Positions 1-7,517 of a DNA stretch of 13,889 nucleotides are shown here, piece by piece; position 1 is the first letter of the stretch; the number at the start of each line of letters is the position of its first letter. The stretch lies in NCBI GenBank assembly GCA_910586455.1, contig CAJUHX010000057.1, forward strand, positions 1 through 13,889, written 5' to 3'. The DNA comes from an uncultured Muribaculaceae bacterium. Its GTDB lineage: Bacteria > Bacteroidota > Bacteroidia > Bacteroidales > Muribaculaceae. Below the pieces are notes generated by a model. It was not told where the DNA came from and made no database searches. It was given only the letters and a program-made list of their open reading frames with translations. Position numbers and translations under genes: made by a program.

Positions 1-1114
1 CAGGAACAATTAAAAGAGACTTTTGAGCGCAAGCTGGCGCTGAGGAGGTATCTTTGACATCGACAGCAAGAAAATCCAGGTAGAGGAGGAAGAACTCCGC
101 ACTCATGTGCCCGACTTCTGGGAGCATCCCAAAGAGGCTCAGGCACAGATGAAAAAAATCAAGGATCTGCAGCAGTGGATCGACGGATACCGCGATGTGG
201 AGCAGGCCGTGGACGAACTGGGCACAGCCTTTGAATTTATCAAGGAGGGGCTGGTTGAGGAAGAAGAACTCGACGCTCTCTATGCCGATGCCTTAGGCAA
301 AATCGAGGCGCTTGAACTGCGCAACATGCTGCGCCGTGAGGAAGACAAACTGGGCGTGGTGCTGAAAATAAATTCCGGTGCCGGCGGTACCGAGAGTCAG
401 GACTGGGCTTCGATGCTGATGCGTATGTATATGCGCTGGTGCGAGAAGCAGGGTTACAAAACTTCGGTGGCCAACCTGCTCGACGGCGACGAGGCCGGCA
501 TTAAGTCGTGTACCATCAACGTTGAGGGCGACTTTGCTTACGGCTATCTCAAGAGTGAGAACGGTGTGCACCGTCTGGTTCGCGTGTCGCCATATAACGC
601 CCAGGGCAAGCGCATGACCTCATTCGCATCGGTGTTTGTGACACCGCTTGTCGACGACACCATCGAAGTAAAGGTAGAGCCAGCTCTGCTGAGTTGGGAT
701 ACCTTCCGAAGCGGCGGTGCCGGCGGTCAGAACGTAAACAAGGTAGAGTCGGGCGTACGTCTGCGCTACCAGTTTACCGACCCCTATACCGGCGAGAAGG
801 AAGAGATTCTGATTGAAAATACCGAAACCCGTGACCAGCCCAAAAACAAGGAGAACGCCCTGCGCCAGCTCCGTTCAATTCTTTATGACAAGGAGCTGCA
901 GCACCGTCTGCAGGAGCAGGCCAAGGTAGAGGCCGGCAAGATGAAAATCGAATGGGGTTCGCAGATTCGGTCGTATGTATTCGACGACCGTCGCGTGAAA
1001 GACCACCGTACCGGTTTCCAGACCTCCGACGTCAACGGAGTGATGGACGGCGATATCGACGGTTTCATTAAGGCATACCTTATGGAATTTGCCAAGGACG
1101 AAGATGCCGAATAA
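1..1114 (+). CDS. prfB: Peptide chain release factor 2 (RF2), 5'-partial, with programmed +1 frameshift
   Basis: RF2 recognises UGA and UAA in the ribosomal A site and triggers peptidyl-tRNA hydrolysis. The visible CDS is join(1..54,56..1114): 18 codons of the zero frame reach an in-frame TGA at 55-57, and the protein continues in the +1 frame from GAC at 56. The start codon lies before the window. After the shift, 352 residues follow, the usual RF2 size. The catalytic GGQ is at 722-730 in SGGAGGQNVNKVES. The stop-codon recognition tripeptide is SPY at 587-595, where E. coli has SPF. An acidic helical N-terminal domain precedes the core. The gene is closed by a strong hairpin and faces the convergent alcohol dehydrogenase. 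Expression is expected to be autoregulated through the frameshift. Identity is near certain. Confidence 0.97.
43..58 (+). promoter_or_regulatory. Programmed +1 ribosomal frameshift site of prfB
   Basis: The sequence AGG AGG TAT CTT TGA C is read in the zero frame. It contains every element of the classical RF2 site: an internal Shine-Dalgarno-like AGGAGG (43-48), a 3-nt spacer, the slippery CUU codon (52-54), and a poorly terminated UGA followed by C (55-58). When RF2 is scarce, the ribosome slips from CUU to UUU and continues in the +1 frame (GAC ATC GAC, residues DID). The downstream RF2 sequence is in exactly that frame. The mechanism is established for E. coli prfB; its use here is inferred from the identical layout. 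Confidence 0.95.
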
Positions 1115-1144
1115 AGTACAGAAGGCTGTACAAACAAGGTGCAT

Positions 1145-1209
1145 AAAGAAACCATAGCCCCGAGTTGCGACGGCATCTTGTCGTCGCAACTCGGGGCTAT
1201 GGTTTCTTT
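1145..1209. terminator. Bidirectional hairpin terminator between prfB and the alcohol dehydrogenase
   Basis: This is a perfect inverted repeat: 28-nt arms at 1145-1172 and 1182-1209 around a 9-nt loop. The stem base is A-rich on the left (AAAGAAACC) and T-rich on the right (GGTTTCTTT), so either strand has a U-rich end, as bidirectional intrinsic terminators do. It sits 30 bp after the prfB stop and 26 bp beyond the stop of the convergent gene. A terminator is the natural reading. The stem is unusually long and perfect. Confidence 0.8.
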
Positions 1210-1235
1210 GATACAGTCAATTTATTATAGAGTCG

Positions 1236-2423
1236 TTATTGTTGTTCTGTGCCCAGCATCAGTTCGTAAATCTGGCGTGTATCGGCGGCGGTGAGTTTAT
1301 AATAGCCGCCAATTTTCTCGCCTTTGTTTTCGTGGAGTTTGCGCACCATGGTGTCGATGTCGGGATTCTCGATTCCGAGCTGCTTGAAAGTCAGCGGCAT
1401 GCGCAGCACTGCGCCGAAGAATGCGCGAATCGAGGCTACGGCCTCTATGGCAGCCGTGCGGTCGTCGGAGGCATCCACGCCGAACACACGGCGTCCGAGT
1501 TGAGCCACTTTCGATGGTTTGTGGTGTGCCATGAAAGCAAGCCAAGCCGGGAACACCACAGCCAATCCGGCGCCGTGAGGCACGTCGTAGAGGGCGCTTA
1601 TTTCGTGTTCCATGGCGTGCGAAGTCCAGTCCTCGCGACGTCCGGTGCCTACAATTCCATTGTGTGCCAAAGTTCCGGCCCACTCCACATTGGCGCGGGC
1701 CTGATAGTCGGTAGGGTCGGACATCGCTTTGGGTGCCTCGGCAATGAGGGCCATCAGCAGGCCTTCGGCCAGGCGGTCGGTGACCTCAACGCGCGGGGTA
1801 GTGGAGAAGTAACGTTCCATGATGTGCGACATCATGTCGACCACGCCTACAGCGGTCTGGTATGCGGTCAAGGTAAATGTGAACTCCGGGTTCATGACGG
1901 CGAAACGCGGCTTGAGGATGCTGTCGGTGCGCAGGCTCAGTTTACGCAAGTCTTCGCTGCGTGTAATCACCGAGTTGCCCGACCCCTCGCTGCCTGCTCC
2001 CGGGATGGTCAGAACCACGCCTACCGGAAGAGCCTCTTTAACAGTTGCTTTTCCGCAGTAGAAATCCCAGAAATCGCCCTGATATGGAGTGCCGGCTGCA
2101 ACTGCTTTGGCGGTGTCGATTACCGAGCCTCCGCCTACTGCCAGCAGGCCGTCGCAATGCTTTTCGCGGCAGATGCGTATTCCCTCGTACACCAGCCGGT
2201 CGGTGGGATTGGGCTTGGCTCCCGGCAGTTCGGCATATTCGATGCCGATACTGTCGAGCGACATTTTGATACGTTCAAGTAAACCGTTAGTTTTTACATA
2301 TTTGCTGCCGTAGACAATCAGTACCTTTTTCACTCCCATCAGGAAAGTGAGCATACCGGTTTTTTCCTCGGCGCCACGACCGAATTCATATAATGTAGGG
2401 TTATATAGAGTGAAACTTTCCAT
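1236..2423 (-). CDS. Iron-containing alcohol dehydrogenase (YqhD/butanol dehydrogenase-like)
   Basis: This is a group III, metal-dependent alcohol dehydrogenase of 395 aa (family usually about 385-395), probably a cytoplasmic NAD(P)H-dependent reducer of aldehydes. The N-terminal nucleotide-binding domain has GGGSVIDTAKA (GGGS at 97-100) and TIPGAGSEGSGNSVIT near 140-154. The helical domain carries the metal ligands D196, H200, H269 and H283, all offset by two from D194/H198/H267/H281 of E. coli YqhD. That is why I place it in the YqhD/BdhA branch. The ATG at 2423 gives an N-terminus (YNPTLYEFGRGAEE) typical of the family. It is convergent with prfB and divergent from topA, and looks monocistronic. 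The physiological substrate cannot be read from the sequence. Confidence 0.93.
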   Translation of the reverse strand: MESFTLYNPTLYEFGRGAEEKTGMLTFLMGVKKVLIVYGSKYVKTNGLLERIKMSLDSIGIEYAELPGAKPNPTDRLVYEGIRICREKHCDGLLAVGGGSVIDTAKAVAAGTPYQGDFWDFYCGKATVKEALPVGVVLTIPGAGSEGSGNSVITRSEDLRKLSLRTDSILKPRFAVMNPEFTFTLTAYQTAVGVVDMMSHIMERYFSTTPRVEVTDRLAEGLLMALIAEAPKAMSDPTDYQARANVEWAGTLAHNGIVGTGRREDWTSHAMEHEISALYDVPHGAGLAVVFPAWLAFMAHHKPSKVAQLGRRVFGVDASDDRTAAIEAVASIRAFFGAVLRMPLTFKQLGIENPDIDTMVRKLHENKGEKIGGYYKLTAADTRQIYELMLGTEQQ

Positions 2424-2434
2424 TGTAATACCTT

Positions 2435-2459
2435 GTTATATAAATAGGTTATATAAATA
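2435..2459. repeat. Tandem 12-nt direct repeat in the alcohol dehydrogenase leader
   Basis: GTTATATAAATA occurs at 2435-2446 and again at 2448-2459, a 13-nt period. It lies 12-36 bp upstream of the minus-strand ATG, inside the predicted 5' leader. It could bind a regulator or simply keep the start region unstructured. No function can be assigned. Confidence 0.7.
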
Positions 2460-2510
2460 TTTATGTCTTTAAAACACGTGCACCGGTAACTTGTTCGATA
2501 CACTCGGTTT

Positions 2511-2518
2511 CAAATTTA
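2511..2518 (-). promoter_or_regulatory. Predicted -7 box for the alcohol dehydrogenase gene
   Basis: On the minus strand this reads TAAATTTG, matching the Bacteroidetes primary sigma -7 consensus TAnnTTTG. It lies 88 bp before the ATG, which would give a leader of roughly 80 nt containing the tandem repeat. I see no clean TTTG -33 element at 19-21 nt, so confidence is moderate. The rest of 2424-2668 holds only this promoter, the repeat, the topA promoter and AT-rich spacer. Confidence 0.5.
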
Positions 2519-2598
2519 GCAATAAAAAATGAAAACAGAAAATAAATTGTTAAATTAACGGAACGGCGAATCGACTGTTCCTTAATTTATATTAAAAC

Positions 2599-2630
2599 TT
2601 GGGCTATACAAGGGAATTTTTCTAATTTTG
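2599..2630 (+). promoter_or_regulatory. Predicted promoter of topA (-33 TTG, -7 TAATTTTG)
   Basis: TAATTTTG at 2623-2630 matches the Bacteroidetes -7 box. A TTG at 2599-2601 lies 21 nt upstream, the expected spacing for the -33 element. Transcription would start a few bases after 2630, leaving a leader of about 33 nt that contains the 10-bp palindrome TCGAATTCGA (2640-2649) and no Shine-Dalgarno sequence. Confidence 0.7.
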
Positions 2631-2668
2631 CAGGTTGAATCGAATTCGAATCCAAATCGCAACACACA

Positions 2669-4996
2669 ATGATAAAGAATCTCGTCATAGTCGAATCGCC
2701 CGCCAAGGCCAAAACAATCGAGAAATTTCTTGGCCCTGACTTCAAGGTGATGTCGAGCTACGGACATATACGCGATCTGAAGAAAAAGAGCTTCAGCATC
2801 GACATAGACAAGGGCTTCAAACCCCTTTACGAAATACCCGCCGACAAGAAAGCGCTTGTCGACGAGCTTCATCGTGCCGCCAAGCAGGCCGAAACCGTAT
2901 GGCTCGCATCCGATGAAGACCGCGAGGGAGAAGCCATAGCCTGGCATTTGGCCGAAGTGCTCGGCCTCGACCCGCTCAAAGCCAAACGTATTGTATTTCA
3001 TGAAATCACCAAGCCGGCCATTCTGCATGCGATAGAGAATCCGCGGGCAATCGACATTAACCGTGTCGACGCCCAGCAGGCGCGCCGTGTGCTCGACCGT
3101 ATAGTGGGCTTTGAGCTGTCACCGGTGTTGTGGAAGAAAATCAAGCCGGCCCTGTCGGCAGGCCGAGTGCAGTCGGTAGCCGTGCGACTTATTGTGGAAC
3201 GCGAGGAGGAAATAAAGCGATTTAAATCCGAACCATATTACCGCGTGACAGCCAACTTTGCGGCTCCGGGCGGAGCTACACTGAAGGCCGAGCTGTCGCA
3301 GCGTCTGCCCGATGGCGCAAGCGCCCGCAAGTTTCTTGAAGACTGCTCACGTAGCCGTTTTACCGTGGGCGACATACAGGTAAAGCCTCTCAAGCGTACT
3401 CCGGCGCCCCCGTTCACCACATCCACCCTGCAGCAGGAAGCCTCGCGCAAGCTGGGCTTTACCGTGTCGCAGACCATGATGGTGGCCCAGCGGCTATACG
3501 AGGCCGGACACATAACCTATATGCGTACCGACTCGCTCAACCTCTCCGATCAGGCTTTGGCCGGCATCAAGGCCGAGGTAGAGAAAAACATCGGAGCCGA
3601 ATATTACATGTTGCGCCGCTACCACACCCGTTCGAAAGGTGCCCAGGAGGCTCACGAGGCCATTCGCCCCACTTATGTGAGCGAGCATACCATCGACGGC
3701 ACATCTCAGGAAAAGCGTCTGTATGCCCTTATCTGGAAGCGTACTGTAGCCTCGCAGATGGCCGACGCTGAAATGGAGAAGACCACGGTTGACATTCAGC
3801 CCGACCGCTGCAGCGAACACTTCACAGCTACCGGCGAGGTAGTGAAATTCGACGGTTTCCTGCGTGTGTATGCCGAAGGTACCGACGACGAAACTGCCGA
3901 CGAAACCGGCGGCGCACTTCTGCCGCGCCTCAGCCGGGGCACAGCTGTAGAGGCCGAGGACATCACAGCCACCGAGCGCTTTACTCAGCAGCCTCCGCGC
4001 TACACCGAGGCATCGCTGGTTAAAAAAATGGAGGAACTCGGCATCGGACGCCCCTCGACCTACGCCCCCACCATATCAACCATACAGCAGCGCGAGTATG
4101 TGGAGAAAGGCGAGAAGGAAGGCACTTCGCGCCGCTACAACACCCTTATTCTTGCCGGCGGACAGATAAGCGAGGAAACACGCACCGAAATCACCGGCAG
4201 CGATAAGGGCAAACTCATTCCCACCGACATAGGCTCGGTGGTGAACGAATTCCTTACCGAATACTTCCCCGACATACTTGACTACAACTTCACAGCGCGT
4301 GTCGAAGAGAAATTCGACGATATTGCCGAAGGGCAGCTGGGCTGGAGCCAGGAAATCAGTGAATTCTACGACGCATTCCACCCCGAAATCGACAAGGCCC
4401 TGAACCTGAAACTCGAACGCAAGGTAGGCGAGCGTGAACTCGGCACCGAGCCCGGTAGCGGTAAACCGGTGTCGGTGAAGATAGGCCGTTTCGGACCGCT
4501 GGTGCAGATAGGCGACAGCGAGGGTGACGAAAAACCGCGTTTCGCCTCGCTGCTCAAAGGCCAGTCGATGGCCACAATTACCCTCGACGAAGCTCTGAAA
4601 CTCTTTGACTTCCCGCGTGAGATAGGCACATTCGAGGACAAGGACGTAACCGTGGCCATAGGCCGTTTCGGACCGTACGTGCGCCATGACGGCAAATTTG
4701 TGTCCATACCAAAAGACATAGAGCCGGCCGAACTCTCAATCGACGAGGCGATAGAGCTGATAAAAGCCAAACGCGAGAGCGAAAGCAAAAAAGTGGTAAA
4801 GGAATTCGATGCCGAACCCGAACTGAAGATACTCAATGGCCGCTATGGAGTATATATAGCATACAAAGGCGGCAACTACAAGATTCCCAAGACGGTAACC
4901 GACCCGGCAAACCTCTCGCTGGAGGAAGCCGTGGAGATAGTGAAGTCGCAGGAAGACAAACCTAAACGAAGCGCCCGAAAAACGGCGAAAAAATAA
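2669..4996 (+). CDS. topA: DNA topoisomerase I (type IA)
   Basis: Type IA topoisomerase relaxes negative supercoils by passing one strand through a transient 5'-phosphotyrosine break. The protein has 775 aa. The TOPRIM domain opens with LVIVESPAKAKT (residues 5-16) and carries the metal-binding DEDREGEAIAW (acidic residues D82, D84, E86). The active-site tyrosine is Y284 in HITYMRTDS. KPALSAGRVQSVAVRLIVERE is the usual core motif. The C-terminus has no cysteine zinc ribbons. It has three repeats with GRFGPLV, GRFGPYV and GRYGVYI, whose glycines G606, G665 and G724 are spaced exactly 59 residues apart, followed by a basic tail (KPKRSARKTAKK). The stop overlaps the next start (TAATG). It heads a likely topA-rluA-type-tyrS unit. 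Confidence 0.97.
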   Translation: MIKNLVIVESPAKAKTIEKFLGPDFKVMSSYGHIRDLKKKSFSIDIDKGFKPLYEIPADKKALVDELHRAAKQAETVWLASDEDREGEAIAWHLAEVLGLDPLKAKRIVFHEITKPAILHAIENPRAIDINRVDAQQARRVLDRIVGFELSPVLWKKIKPALSAGRVQSVAVRLIVEREEEIKRFKSEPYYRVTANFAAPGGATLKAELSQRLPDGASARKFLEDCSRSRFTVGDIQVKPLKRTPAPPFTTSTLQQEASRKLGFTVSQTMMVAQRLYEAGHITYMRTDSLNLSDQALAGIKAEVEKNIGAEYYMLRRYHTRSKGAQEAHEAIRPTYVSEHTIDGTSQEKRLYALIWKRTVASQMADAEMEKTTVDIQPDRCSEHFTATGEVVKFDGFLRVYAEGTDDETADETGGALLPRLSRGTAVEAEDITATERFTQQPPRYTEASLVKKMEELGIGRPSTYAPTISTIQQREYVEKGEKEGTSRRYNTLILAGGQISEETRTEITGSDKGKLIPTDIGSVVNEFLTEYFPDILDYNFTARVEEKFDDIAEGQLGWSQEISEFYDAFHPEIDKALNLKLERKVGERELGTEPGSGKPVSVKIGRFGPLVQIGDSEGDEKPRFASLLKGQSMATITLDEALKLFDFPREIGTFEDKDVTVAIGRFGPYVRHDGKFVSIPKDIEPAELSIDEAIELIKAKRESESKKVVKEFDAEPELKILNGRYGVYIAYKGGNYKIPKTVTDPANLSLEEAVEIVKSQEDKPKRSARKTAKK
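4481..4870 (+). repeat. Three 59-codon repeats encoding the topA C-terminal DNA-binding modules
   Basis: An identical 18-nt string (ATAGGCCGTTTCGGACCG) occurs at 4481-4498 and 4658-4675. A diverged third copy, starting GGCCGCTATGG, is at 4838. The matching glycine codons are at 4484, 4661 and 4838, so the period is exactly 177 nt both times. These correspond to the topoisomerase C-terminal repeat family that replaces zinc fingers in many bacterial TopA proteins. They are coding repeats, not a mobile element. Confidence 0.85.
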
Positions 4997-5994
4997 TGGC
5001 AAAACAACTCAGAACCAAACCCGGAGCGGAGCGCGCTCCGTTCCGACCCGATGTGATACTGCGCTTCGAGGTGAAAGACGACATAATACCCGCAACTGCG
5101 GCCTCAGAGCAGGAAGGAGGTGACTCGGAACCCGGAATGCGGCTTCTGGATTATCTCTTCGCCATGATGCCCGACCGCAAGCGTGTGACGGTGAAAGACT
5201 ATCTGAAGCACAATCAGGTACGTGTCAACGGCAACACCACACGACAGTTCGACCAAATGCTGCGTCCGGGCGATATGGTGGAGGTAAACGCCACGCGCGA
5301 GTTTCAGACTCTCGACTCAAAGCGAGTGAGCATAGTGTACGAAGACGACGACATACTGGTGGTGAACAAAGGCTACGGTCTGCTGTCGGTAGCCTCCGAC
5401 TCCAACCGCAAGCACGAAACTGCCTACTCCATACTGCGCGACTACCTCAAGCGTGTCGACCCCAGGCAGAAACTATTTATAGTGCATCGTCTTGACCAGC
5501 ATACCTCGGGCCTGATGATGTTCGCCAAGAATGCGGCAGCCAAGGAAACCATGCAGCACAACTGGAACAACATGGTGCTCGAACGCCGCTATGTGGCAGT
5601 GGTCGAAGGCCGCCCCGATCCGGCTGAAGGAACCATAGACACCCTGCTGGCCGAGAATAGCGAGCATGTGGTGTACAGCACCGACGACCCCGCCGCAGGC
5701 AAGCGCGCCGTAACACAGTACCGTACCCTGCGCAGTGGCCAGGGTTACTCGCTGGTGGAACTGCAACTGTCGACAGGCCGTAAAAACCAGATTCGCGTGC
5801 ACATGCACGATCTGGGCTGCCCCATAGCCGGCGACCGCAAATACGGCGCCGAATCGTCGCCAATGCACCGTGTGGCACTCCATGCCCGTACACTGCGCTT
5901 TGTGCATCCCACTACCCGCCGCGACATGAACTTCTCTACCGCAGTGCCGACCGCATTCGCCAAATGTGTAGGCGGTTACAATCCCAAAAACTGA
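4996..5994 (+). CDS. RluA-family pseudouridine synthase with S4 domain
   Basis: This 332-aa enzyme is predicted to isomerise uridine to pseudouridine in rRNA, or possibly tRNA. An S4 RNA-binding domain covers about residues 48-97 (MRLLDYLF, VNGNTTRQFDQMLRPGDMVEV). The catalytic domain has VHRLDQHTSGLMMFAKN with the conserved catalytic aspartate at D167. Further on are ERRYVAVVEG, the late STGRKNQIRVHMHDLGCPIAGDRKYG motif, and LHARTLRFVHP. About 40 N-terminal residues before the S4 domain are an extension of low complexity. Its ATG overlaps the topA stop by one base (TAATG), implying translational coupling. RluD is the closest model, but substrate and site cannot be assigned, so I leave the symbol blank. 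Confidence 0.93.
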   Translation: MAKQLRTKPGAERAPFRPDVILRFEVKDDIIPATAASEQEGGDSEPGMRLLDYLFAMMPDRKRVTVKDYLKHNQVRVNGNTTRQFDQMLRPGDMVEVNATREFQTLDSKRVSIVYEDDDILVVNKGYGLLSVASDSNRKHETAYSILRDYLKRVDPRQKLFIVHRLDQHTSGLMMFAKNAAAKETMQHNWNNMVLERRYVAVVEGRPDPAEGTIDTLLAENSEHVVYSTDDPAAGKRAVTQYRTLRSGQGYSLVELQLSTGRKNQIRVHMHDLGCPIAGDRKYGAESSPMHRVALHARTLRFVHPTTRRDMNFSTAVPTAFAKCVGGYNPKN

Positions 5995-6027
5995 TGGCTG
6001 GCTTGCCATTTAAACAGCCTCTAAATT

Positions 6028-6048
6028 AAACATTCAACATTTAACATT
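6028..6048 (+). repeat. Three tandem 7-nt repeats (nAACATT) upstream of tyrS
   Basis: AAACATT, CAACATT and TAACATT follow each other without gaps at 6028-6034, 6035-6041 and 6042-6048, ending 6 nt before the tyrS GTG. The 60-bp gap between the pseudouridine synthase and tyrS shows no TAnnTTTG box and no terminator, so tyrS is probably read from the topA promoter. The repeat gives an unstructured, A-rich ribosome landing zone, typical where Shine-Dalgarno sequences are absent. Confidence 0.65.
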
Positions 6049-6054
6049 ATAAAA

Positions 6055-7350
6055 GTGGACTTTATCAAAGAACTCACCTGGCGCGGTATGATACATACCG
6101 TGATGCCCGGTACCGAAGAGCAGCTCGCCTCCGGAATGACTACCGCATACCTCGGCATCGACCCCACCGCCGACTCGCTTCATATCGGTCACCTTGTGGG
6201 CGTGATGATGCTCAAACACTTTCAGCGTGCCGGACACAAACCCATTGCCCTTGTTGGCGGCGCTACCGGCATGATTGGCGACCCCTCCATGAAATCGCAG
6301 GAGCGCAAACTGCTCGACGAGGAAACTCTGCGCCATAATCAGGAGGCAATCAAAAAGCAGCTTGCCCGCTTTCTTGACTTCGACTCCGATGCACCCAACG
6401 CAGCCGAACTTGTAAACAACTACGACTGGATGAAGAACTTCAGCTTCCTCGACTTCATCCGCGATGTGGGCAAACACATCACCGTAAACTATATGATGGC
6501 GAAGGACTCGGTGAAGAAACGCCTCAGCGGCGAGTCGCAGCAGGGCATGTCGTTTACCGAATTTTCGTACCAGCTCGTGCAGGGCTACGACTTCCTTAAC
6601 CTCTACAGAGAAAAGAACTGCCGTCTGCAGCTTGGCGGCAGCGACCAGTGGGGCAACATCACCACCGGTACCGAACTCATACGCCGCACCCTTGGCGGCG
6701 AGGCATTTGCTCTCACCTGCCCGCTGATTACCAAGGCCGACGGCGGCAAATTCGGCAAGACCGAAAGCGGCAACGTATGGCTCGACCGCCGCTACACATC
6801 GCCCTACAAGTTCTACCAATTCTGGCTCAACGTAAGCGACGAAGACGCAGAAAAGTACATAAAGATATTCACCGAACTGCCTCAGGAAGAAATCATGGCG
6901 CTGGTAGAGGAGCAGAAAGCCGACCCCGGCAAACGCCCCCTGCAGAAGCGTCTGGCCAAGGAAATAACCACCATGGTACACTCGGCCGAGGACTACGAAA
7001 CCGCTGTGGAAGCCTCTCAGATGCTCTTCGGAAACAACACAGCCGAGATTCTGCATAAACTCGACGAGGAAACTCTCCTTGCCGTACTCGACGGTGTGCC
7101 GCAGTACGAAGTACCCCGCAGCGCCATCGAAGAAGGTACCAAGCTGGCCGACCTGCTCGTAGACGTAGCTCCCGTATTCCCATCAAAGGGCGAACTGCGC
7201 AAACTGGCACAGCAGGGCGGATTCTCAATCAACAAAGAGAAAGTGCAGGATGTGTATGCACCGGTAGAAACCTGCATGCTGCTTAACAACAAATACATCC
7301 TGGCCCAGCAGGGCAAAAAGAAATACCACCTGATAGTGGTGAAGGACTGA
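6055..7350 (+). CDS. tyrS: Tyrosyl-tRNA synthetase
   Basis: This class I aminoacyl-tRNA synthetase charges tRNA-Tyr with tyrosine using ATP. The length of 431 aa is normal. The HIGH signature is at residues 43-46 (DSLHIGHLVG). The second signature is the KFGKT form (232-236), as in E. coli-type bacterial TyrRS. GSDQWGNITTG is the tyrosine-site and Rossmann motif. The C-terminal S4-like tRNA-binding domain runs from about residue 365 (KLADLLVDVAPVFPSKGELRKLAQQGGFSI). The start is GTG at 6055. No in-frame ATG lies between it and the TAA at 6022-6024, and the first downstream Met (residue 12) would remove the conserved N-terminal helix. It is last in the topA cluster and faces convergent pgeF. 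Confidence 0.97.
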   Translation: MDFIKELTWRGMIHTVMPGTEEQLASGMTTAYLGIDPTADSLHIGHLVGVMMLKHFQRAGHKPIALVGGATGMIGDPSMKSQERKLLDEETLRHNQEAIKKQLARFLDFDSDAPNAAELVNNYDWMKNFSFLDFIRDVGKHITVNYMMAKDSVKKRLSGESQQGMSFTEFSYQLVQGYDFLNLYREKNCRLQLGGSDQWGNITTGTELIRRTLGGEAFALTCPLITKADGGKFGKTESGNVWLDRRYTSPYKFYQFWLNVSDEDAEKYIKIFTELPQEEIMALVEEQKADPGKRPLQKRLAKEITTMVHSAEDYETAVEASQMLFGNNTAEILHKLDEETLLAVLDGVPQYEVPRSAIEEGTKLADLLVDVAPVFPSKGELRKLAQQGGFSINKEKVQDVYAPVETCMLLNNKYILAQQGKKKYHLIVVKD

Positions 7351-7352
7351 GC

Positions 7353-7380
7353 TTTTCGCGTGGAATTCCCACACGGAAAA
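7353..7380 (+). terminator. Imperfect hairpin just after tyrS
   Basis: Arms 7357-7363 and 7369-7375 pair with one C-A mismatch around a 5-nt loop. A TTTT at 7353-7356 can pair with AAAA at 7377-7380 across a bulged G. It begins 3 nt after the tyrS stop. There is no downstream T-tract, so it may be an mRNA 3'-end stem rather than a terminator. Confidence 0.35.
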
Positions 7381-7385
7381 CCGAT

Positions 7386-7448
7386 AAAAAATTCAGACCT
7401 GATTGTTGTAGCTCAGTCGTTCCCGACCGGAGGCCTCAATCAGGTCTG
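7386..7448 (-). terminator. Intrinsic terminator for the minus-strand PAS-pgeF operon
   Basis: A perfect 12-bp stem (CAGACCTGATTG at 7394-7405, CAATCAGGTCTG at 7437-7448) encloses 31 nt that can themselves fold (GTCG/CGAC at 7416-7419 and 7424-7427, then CTC/GAG). On the minus strand the stem is followed after two A residues by six T residues (the A-run at 7386-7391). This is a Rho-independent terminator in the pgeF direction, with an unusually elaborate branched or internally stacked loop. Confidence 0.65.
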
Positions 7449-7471
7449 CTATGTAATACGATAGTATGTGT

Positions 7472-7502
7472 CACACAATAGCCGCTCTGCGGCTATTGTG
7501 TG
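7472..7502. terminator. Perfect 14-bp hairpin between tyrS and pgeF
   Basis: CACACAATAGCCGC (7472-7485) pairs perfectly with 7489-7502 around a 3-nt loop TCT. On the plus strand it is followed by CTCTATTATTAATTCTT, moderately T-rich, so it may end tyrS transcripts. It lies only 15 bp from the pgeF stop, so it may also act as the first stem of a bipartite minus-strand terminator together with the 7386-7448 hairpin. Confidence 0.6.
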
Positions 7503-7517
7503 CTCTATTATTAATTC

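Noticed and set aside
7405..7432. GTAGCTCAGTCG resembles the D-arm start of a tRNA
   Set aside because: No matching GAGC D-stem partner, no T-loop GTTCGANTC at the right distance, and no acceptor stem; the sequence is the interior of a 12-bp hairpin instead.
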